From: Actinomycetes bacterium
GTDB taxonomy: Bacteria > Actinomycetota > Acidimicrobiia > Acidimicrobiales > RAAP-2
Length of the DNA: 11,590 nucleotides
Reading direction: 5' to 3'
NCBI GenBank assembly: GCA_021826655.1
Contig: JAKAZC010000048.1
Coordinates: forward strand, 1-11,590
This document shows positions 8,015 to 11,590 of this stretch, piece by piece. The stretch's first letter is position 1; each line of letters begins with the position of its first letter. Position numbers and translations under genes: made by a program. Under the pieces are notes generated by a model. The model saw only the letters and a list, made by a program, of their open reading frames with translations. It did no database searches and was not told the origin of the DNA.

Positions 8015-8036
8015 GCGGTAACAGGGCGGTAACAGG
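8015..8036. repeat. Perfect 11-bp tandem direct repeat
   Basis: GCGGTAACAGG occurs twice back to back (8015-8025, 8026-8036), ending exactly before ATG 8037 of the IS66 remnant. Read on the minus strand each unit contains GTTACCGC. The 11-base period is that of OmpR/PhoB-type tandem half-sites, and the position upstream of the minus-strand gene would suit an operator. Alternatively it is a small duplication that broke the transposase frame: with one copy removed, the upstream frame joins as EESGN-R-MPPSSD, and with both copies a TAA (8019-8021) is in frame. Confidence 0.8.
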
Positions 8037-8507
8037 ATGCCCCCGTCGTCCGACTCGCCGAAGCACAAGGCAGAGGCGACCAAGACCCGAGCGGCACTAC
8101 AGGCCGAGGCGAAGGCGAAACGAAGAGACGATGTGGAGCGCAACTGGGGGAAGGAGCCCGGTGCACTGGGGGCGAACCTGGCGATGCGGCCCGATCCCGA
8201 CGAGATCGTCGACCATGAGCCGACGAGCTGCGGTTCCTGTGGCAACGACCTCTCCGATACGCCGATCGAGGGAATCGAGCGCCGTCAGGTGTTCGATACG
8301 CCGGCCCCGGTCGTCTCTTGCACCGAACACCGGGCGGTGACCAGACGCTGCACGTGCGGGGCGATCATCGAACTTGCGGCACCTGGGCGAACCGCGACTG
8401 ACCGGTCACTGACGTCGTGGCAACCGCCGCTCACCTGGCAAGGCAAAACGCACCGGTCGTCACGAGAAAGGCCAGGCCAGACCGTGACCTGGCTGTTTGC
8501 AGATTAG
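8037..8507 (+). pseudogene. IS66-family transposase (TnpC), N-terminal remnant
   Basis: The frame opens with MPPSSDSPKHKAEA, the PPSSD motif found near the start of IS66 TnpC proteins. It continues with an Arg/Lys/Ala-rich linker, DPDEIVDHEPTSCGSCG, GIERRQVFDTP, VSCTEHRA and RRCTCG. The cysteines C65, C68, C105 and C107 are those of the IS66 zinc-finger domain. Similarity fades after about residue 117 (base 8387), and the remaining 39 codons look like run-on sequence to TAG 8505-8507. The family protein is around 450-550 residues with a DDE catalytic core, so the catalytic part and the leucine-rich N-terminus are both absent. No tnpA/tnpB and no terminal inverted repeats were found. The remnant converges with kdpE and overlaps its stop by four bases. 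It is not expected to be active. Confidence 0.82.
8464..8493 (-). terminator. Candidate terminator of the kdpDE transcript
   Basis: Starting 10 bases after the kdpE stop, the minus strand can pair GCCAGG (8493-8488) with CCTGGC (8476-8471), with an 11-base loop. The stem is followed by CTTTCTC. An alternative pairing of GCCAG with CTGGC (8480-8476) is possible. The T-run is short, so confidence is moderate. The structure lies inside the run-on part of the IS66 remnant. Confidence 0.4.
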
Positions 8508-9289
8508 GGATCAAATCGGTAGCCCATCCCTGGCTCGGTGATGAAGTGTCGGGGCCGTGAATGGTCGACCTCGAGTTTGCGGCGGACCCGAGCCATGAGG
8601 ACCCTCAAATACTCCGTCTCGGTGCTGAACTCGGGGCCCCACACATCGTGGAGGAGCTGTCGTCGAGACACCAGTCGGCCCGGATTCCGTACCAGCACCT
8701 CGACGATTTCCCACTCCTTGGGAGTGAGGTGGACTTCGGAGCCGTCTCGGACCACCCGTTTCGCGTCGAGGTCGACCGCGAACCCCTCGGCTTCGACGTG
8801 CGCGCCCTGGTCGGCTCCCGGGGCTCGTCGCAGGGCGGCCCGAAGGCGGGCCAGAAGCTCATCCATACCGAACGGCTTGGTCACGTAGTCGTCGGCGCCG
8901 ACATCGAGGGCTTCGACCTTGCTCATCGACTGATGCCGGGCCGAAAGCACGATGATGGGGACCTGGCTCCACTTGCGCATGCCTTGGATCACCTGGAACC
9001 CATCGATGCCGGGCAGCCCGAGGTCGAGCAGGACAACGTCGGGATGCCAGTGGGCGAACATGTTCAGCCCCTCTTCACCGGTCGAGGCGGAGGCGATGTC
9101 GTAGCCGCGCGCGCCGAGACTGATGGTCATCGCCCGCAGGAGCGACGGGTCGTCGTCGACGACCAACACACGGGCACCTCGCTCCTTGGCCCCGGCCCCA
9201 GCCCCAGCCCCAGCCCCAGCCCCAGAGTCCAACGTGCCACTTCCGGCGGACGTTCCGGGAAGAGCAGGCCCGTTGGTCGGATCCGTCAT
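8504..9289 (-). CDS. kdpE: KdpE response regulator (OmpR family)
   Basis: This is a 261-residue cytoplasmic transcription factor. The receiver domain spans about 39-155: acidic pocket D45/D46/D47, phospho-acceptor D89 in VVLLDLGLPGIDG, S116 in IIVLSAR and K138 in DDYVTKPFG. The OmpR-type winged helix spans about 165-259 (LTPKEWEIVEVLVRNPGRLVSRRQLLHDVWG, TEYLRVLMARVRRKLE, ITEPGMGYRF), matching KdpE well. Known members are phosphorylated by KdpD under low potassium or osmotic stress and activate the kdpFABC pump operon. The start ATG overlaps the kdpD stop (ATGA), and GGAG lies seven bases upstream (complement of 9297-9300), so the pair is co-translated. The first 38 residues are an unusual extension with a Gly-Ala run (23-34) encoded by a hexanucleotide repeat. 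A later in-frame start would remove it, but none with comparable ribosome-site support is apparent. Confidence 0.93.
   Translation of the reverse strand: MTDPTNGPALPGTSAGSGTLDSGAGAGAGAGAGAKERGARVLVVDDDPSLLRAMTISLGARGYDIASASTGEEGLNMFAHWHPDVVLLDLGLPGIDGFQVIQGMRKWSQVPIIVLSARHQSMSKVEALDVGADDYVTKPFGMDELLARLRAALRRAPGADQGAHVEAEGFAVDLDAKRVVRDGSEVHLTPKEWEIVEVLVRNPGRLVSRRQLLHDVWGPEFSTETEYLRVLMARVRRKLEVDHSRPRHFITEPGMGYRFDP
9195..9224 (-). repeat. Hexanucleotide repeat (GCCCCA)x5 inside the kdpE 5' coding region
   Basis: There are five perfect GCCCCA units on the plus strand, flanked by a degenerate GGCCCC unit. On the coding strand this is a (TGGGGC)5 run giving alternating Gly-Ala. Each unit is two codons, so gain or loss of units keeps the frame. 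The coding strand has at least four G4 runs spaced by two bases, a sequence able to form a G-quadruplex. Confidence 0.9.
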
Positions 9290-11589
9290 GAGGCGGCTCC
9301 GACATCCTTCGATTCGTCGCCGCGTCGTCCGCCCATGTCGAGGTCGTCAACGTCGACGTCGAGATCGGCGTCAATAATGGACGGGGTGCGGTCGACGGGT
9401 GCCGGCAGCCGGATCACCAGTGTGCAGCCCCCCCCGGGCGTGTCCTCGAGGTCGAGTTCGCCGCCCACCGCTTCGGTGAACCCTCGGGAGACGGCAAGTC
9501 CGAGCCCAACCCCGGTCCGGTTCTCGGAGTCCCCCAGCCGCTGGAACGGCAGGAACACCCGGTCCCGGTCGCTCGCCCGGATCCCCGGACCGTGGTCCAC
9601 GACCCGGATGTCGACACGGCCCGCCACGTCACCCGCCTCGACCCGCACCTCGCGGCCCGCGCCGTGGAGGAGTGCGTTGTCGATGAGATTGGCCACCACC
9701 CGCTCGAGCAGAACCGGGTCGGTCCCGATCAGCGGGAGATCGTCATCGATGTCAACCGTGACCTCACGGCCCCTGGGACCGAGACTGGCCAGTGCCGCGT
9801 CCACCAGCTCACCGACCGCGGTGATCCGTCGGTGCACGTCCATCGCTCCGGACTCGAGCCGGCTCATGTCGAGCAGGTTCTCGACCAGCACACTCAGCCG
9901 GTCCGCCTCATCATCGATGGTGCGAAGAAGGATCCCTGTGTCGACGGGCCCGAAGTCCAGTTGGTCCGAAAGCAGGCTGGACGATGCCGCCTTGATCGAG
10001 GCGAGCGGCGTGCGCAGGTCGTGGCTGACGGCGGCAAGTAGCGCCGAGCGCAGTTGGTTGGCCCGTACCAGCGAGTCGGCCTCCGCCACCTCGACGTGGA
10101 GCCGGTCGCTCTCCAGGGCGGTCGCCAGCTGGGCGGCGAACGCGGCCAACACGTCGCGGTCTTCGGCGGTTAGACCCGGGCCCACGAGCACCAGCACCTC
10201 CGGGCCGGTCAGGGGGAATGTGAGCGAACCCGCCTCGGGGGACGTCGGTGGGGCCTGACCGGTAGCGGCGACGATCGTCCAGACGGTCGGCTCGGCCTTG
10301 GGTTCAGTGCGCAGAATGGCCGCCGCCTGCTGATGGAAGGCGGCGACGAGCTCTTCCAGCAGGCTCGGCAGCGGGTTACCTTCGGGCGACACCAAGCGGC
10401 CCGCCACCCGGGCCAGCATCCGGGCGTCCGACCGGGCCTGCACGGCTGCCGCAGTGCGCCGGGCCGCCAGGTCGACCAGCACGCTGACCACCCCCGCTGT
10501 CACCAAGAACATGACCAGGGCAAGGATGTCCCGGGCATCGGCGATGGTGAACGTGTGGACCGGGGGCGCGAAGTAGTAGTTGGACAGGAGGAATCCAGCG
10601 GCGGCGGCCAGTACTCCTGGCCATACCCCGCCGGTGGCAGCCACTGCCACTACGAGTACCAGGTAGGAGCTGAGCGCCGCGGCCAGGTCTGCATGGGAGC
10701 CGGCCGACGTGAGTACCACCGTGAGTAGGGGGAAGCCGACGAGACCGATGATCACCGCAGCGGCCCGGCGCCGCACCGACAGTGGCGAGAGCAGGCGTCG
10801 CCGATTGCGTCGGGGGGAGGACCAGCTGGCCGCCGAACCGACCGGACTTTCATCGGCCCCGCCCTCGGAATGCGCCGATTCCGTGGCGATGACGTGGACA
10901 TCGAGGTCCCCGCCCGCAGCGCGGATCACCGAGTTGATGACCGACCCGCGGACGAACTCGGCCACCCGGCTCCGGTGGGTGGCGCCGAGCACGAGTTGGG
11001 TGGCGTTCTCAGCCCGGGCGACCTGCACCAGAGCTGGCGCCACGTCTGCCCCGACCACTTCCACGTAGCGTCCGCCGAGGTCGTCGAGGAGCGCACGATT
11101 GCGGCGGAGCCCCTCGGGAGCCGACCCGGACAGCCCGTCGTCGGTCCGAACATGGACCCCCACGAGCTCAGCCTTGGTCCGCATGGCCATGCGGGCTGCC
11201 CGGCGCACCAGTACGGCACTGCCGGGCGCGCCGGTCAGCGACACGACAACCCGCTCCTTGGTCTCCCACGCCCCGGCGATGTCGTGGCGCTCCCGGTAGT
11301 CGTGGAGCTCCTCATCGACGCGGTCGGCGACCCACAGCAGGGCGAGCTCGCGCAGCGCGGTGAGGTTCCCGACCCGGAAGTAGTTGGCGAGCGCAGCGTC
11401 GACCCGACCCGGGGGATAGACGTTGCCGTGGGCGAGCCGCCGACGGAGTGCCTCAGGGGCCATATCGACGAGCTCGATCTGGTCGGCGGCACGCACCACC
11501 GGGTCCGGCACCGTCTCCTGCTGGCCCACCCCGGTGATGCGCTCGACGACGTCGTTGAGCGACTCGAGGTGCTGGAGGTTGACGGTGGA
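9286..11589 (-). CDS. kdpD: KdpD sensor histidine kinase, 5' partial
   Basis: Translation is open from the right edge (first full codon 11589) for 767 residues and ends at TGA 9288-9286. The first visible residues (NLQHLESLNDVV) match the end of the N-terminal KdpD sensor domain; its Walker-like start is outside the window. Next come VELVDxxPE-like and RLAHGNVYPP...ALANYFRVGNLTALRELAL, a universal-stress-protein-like domain at about 113-237 (VVVSLTGAPGSAVLVRRAAR, LVLGATHRSR), a four-helix DUF4118 membrane block (about 275-376), a GAF-like region (about 390-495), and the kinase. The kinase shows H-box AAVSHDLRTPL with His523, N-box NLIDNAL (634-640), G1 DHGPGI (665-670) and G2 GVGLGLAV (693-700). 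The last 37 residues are an extra acidic tail. KdpD sits in the membrane, senses potassium/turgor and c-di-AMP in many relatives, and phosphorylates KdpE. The kdpFABC genes are expected upstream, beyond the window. Confidence 0.93.
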   Translation of the reverse strand, partial: STVNLQHLESLNDVVERITGVGQQETVPDPVVRAADQIELVDMAPEALRRRLAHGNVYPPGRVDAALANYFRVGNLTALRELALLWVADRVDEELHDYRERHDIAGAWETKERVVVSLTGAPGSAVLVRRAARMAMRTKAELVGVHVRTDDGLSGSAPEGLRRNRALLDDLGGRYVEVVGADVAPALVQVARAENATQLVLGATHRSRVAEFVRGSVINSVIRAAGGDLDVHVIATESAHSEGGADESPVGSAASWSSPRRNRRRLLSPLSVRRRAAAVIIGLVGFPLLTVVLTSAGSHADLAAALSSYLVLVVAVAATGGVWPGVLAAAAGFLLSNYYFAPPVHTFTIADARDILALVMFLVTAGVVSVLVDLAARRTAAAVQARSDARMLARVAGRLVSPEGNPLPSLLEELVAAFHQQAAAILRTEPKAEPTVWTIVAATGQAPPTSPEAGSLTFPLTGPEVLVLVGPGLTAEDRDVLAAFAAQLATALESDRLHVEVAEADSLVRANQLRSALLAAVSHDLRTPLASIKAASSSLLSDQLDFGPVDTGILLRTIDDEADRLSVLVENLLDMSRLESGAMDVHRRITAVGELVDAALASLGPRGREVTVDIDDDLPLIGTDPVLLERVVANLIDNALLHGAGREVRVEAGDVAGRVDIRVVDHGPGIRASDRDRVFLPFQRLGDSENRTGVGLGLAVSRGFTEAVGGELDLEDTPGGGCTLVIRLPAPVDRTPSIIDADLDVDVDDLDMGGRRGDESKDVGAAS
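9297..9300 (-). promoter_or_regulatory. Ribosome binding site of kdpE within the end of kdpD
   Basis: The minus strand reads GGAG, then CCGCCTC, then ATG 9289. The seven-base spacing and the ATGA overlap with the kdpD stop decide the kdpE start and indicate translational coupling. Confidence 0.6.
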
Positions 11590-11590
11590 G

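Noticed and set aside
7481..8245. 254-codon minus-strand frame across the secreted gene's start and leader
   Set aside because: It runs antisense to the IS66 remnant and then out of frame through the signal-peptide region. No domain or coherent composition is seen.
9195..9224. Short tandem repeat considered as a CRISPR fragment
   Set aside because: Units are six bases with no spacers and lie in frame inside kdpE.
8561..10258. Long plus-strand open frame opposite kdpE and kdpD
   Set aside because: It is Ser/Arg/Thr-rich low-complexity translation, antisense to two well-recognised genes.

Overview
This is a high-GC window with strong G/C at third codon positions, typical of an actinobacterium. 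The tandem GYWLVAADGGVFAFG-type repeats at the C-terminus of the large secreted protein are, from memory, especially common in Acidimicrobiia and relatives. The class assignment is therefore an inference, not something the window proves. No tRNA, rRNA, CRISPR array or complete mobile element is visible.

Layout. (1) Bases 1-2799, plus strand: the 3' part of a large AfsR/SARP-type regulator. It has the tail of a bacterial transcriptional activator domain (BTAD), a STAND-like ATPase and a long helical TPR-like region; its DNA-binding end lies outside the window. (2) 2800-2971: a short convergent intergenic region with a 10-bp perfect-stem hairpin. (3) 2972-3825, minus strand: a decayed Fic-family AMP-transferase gene. 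It has lost its N-terminal half and is split over three frames, but still shows the HPxxDGNGRTGR motif. (4) 3838-7779, minus strand: one 1313-residue secreted protein. It has a signal peptide, seven Cys-pair repeats, several Ig/CNA-like modules, a Pro/Gly-rich linker and a second repeat domain of alternating A/B units. (5) 7780-8036: its upstream region, with a possible -10 box, a possible 57-codon leader ORF overlapping the big gene's start, and a perfect 11-bp tandem repeat. (6) 8037-8507, plus strand: the N-terminal remnant of an IS66-type transposase. (7) 8504-11590, minus strand: the end of a kdp operon. kdpE is complete, and kdpD is complete at its 3' end but runs off the right edge. The two genes overlap by ATGA.

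Functional picture. KdpD and KdpE form the potassium/turgor-sensing two-component pair that normally controls the KdpFABC potassium pump. The pump genes would be expected to the right of the window. The region between kdpE and the secreted-protein gene, and the region just past that gene, both carry gene debris (IS66 and Fic), so the large secreted gene is flanked by worn, insertion-prone DNA. No defence or biosynthetic system is evident. The most unusual items are the two-repeat-domain secreted protein with its near-identical DNA repeats, the 11-bp tandem repeat that abuts the IS66 remnant and lies upstream of that gene, and the in-frame GGGGCT repeat at the start of kdpE.
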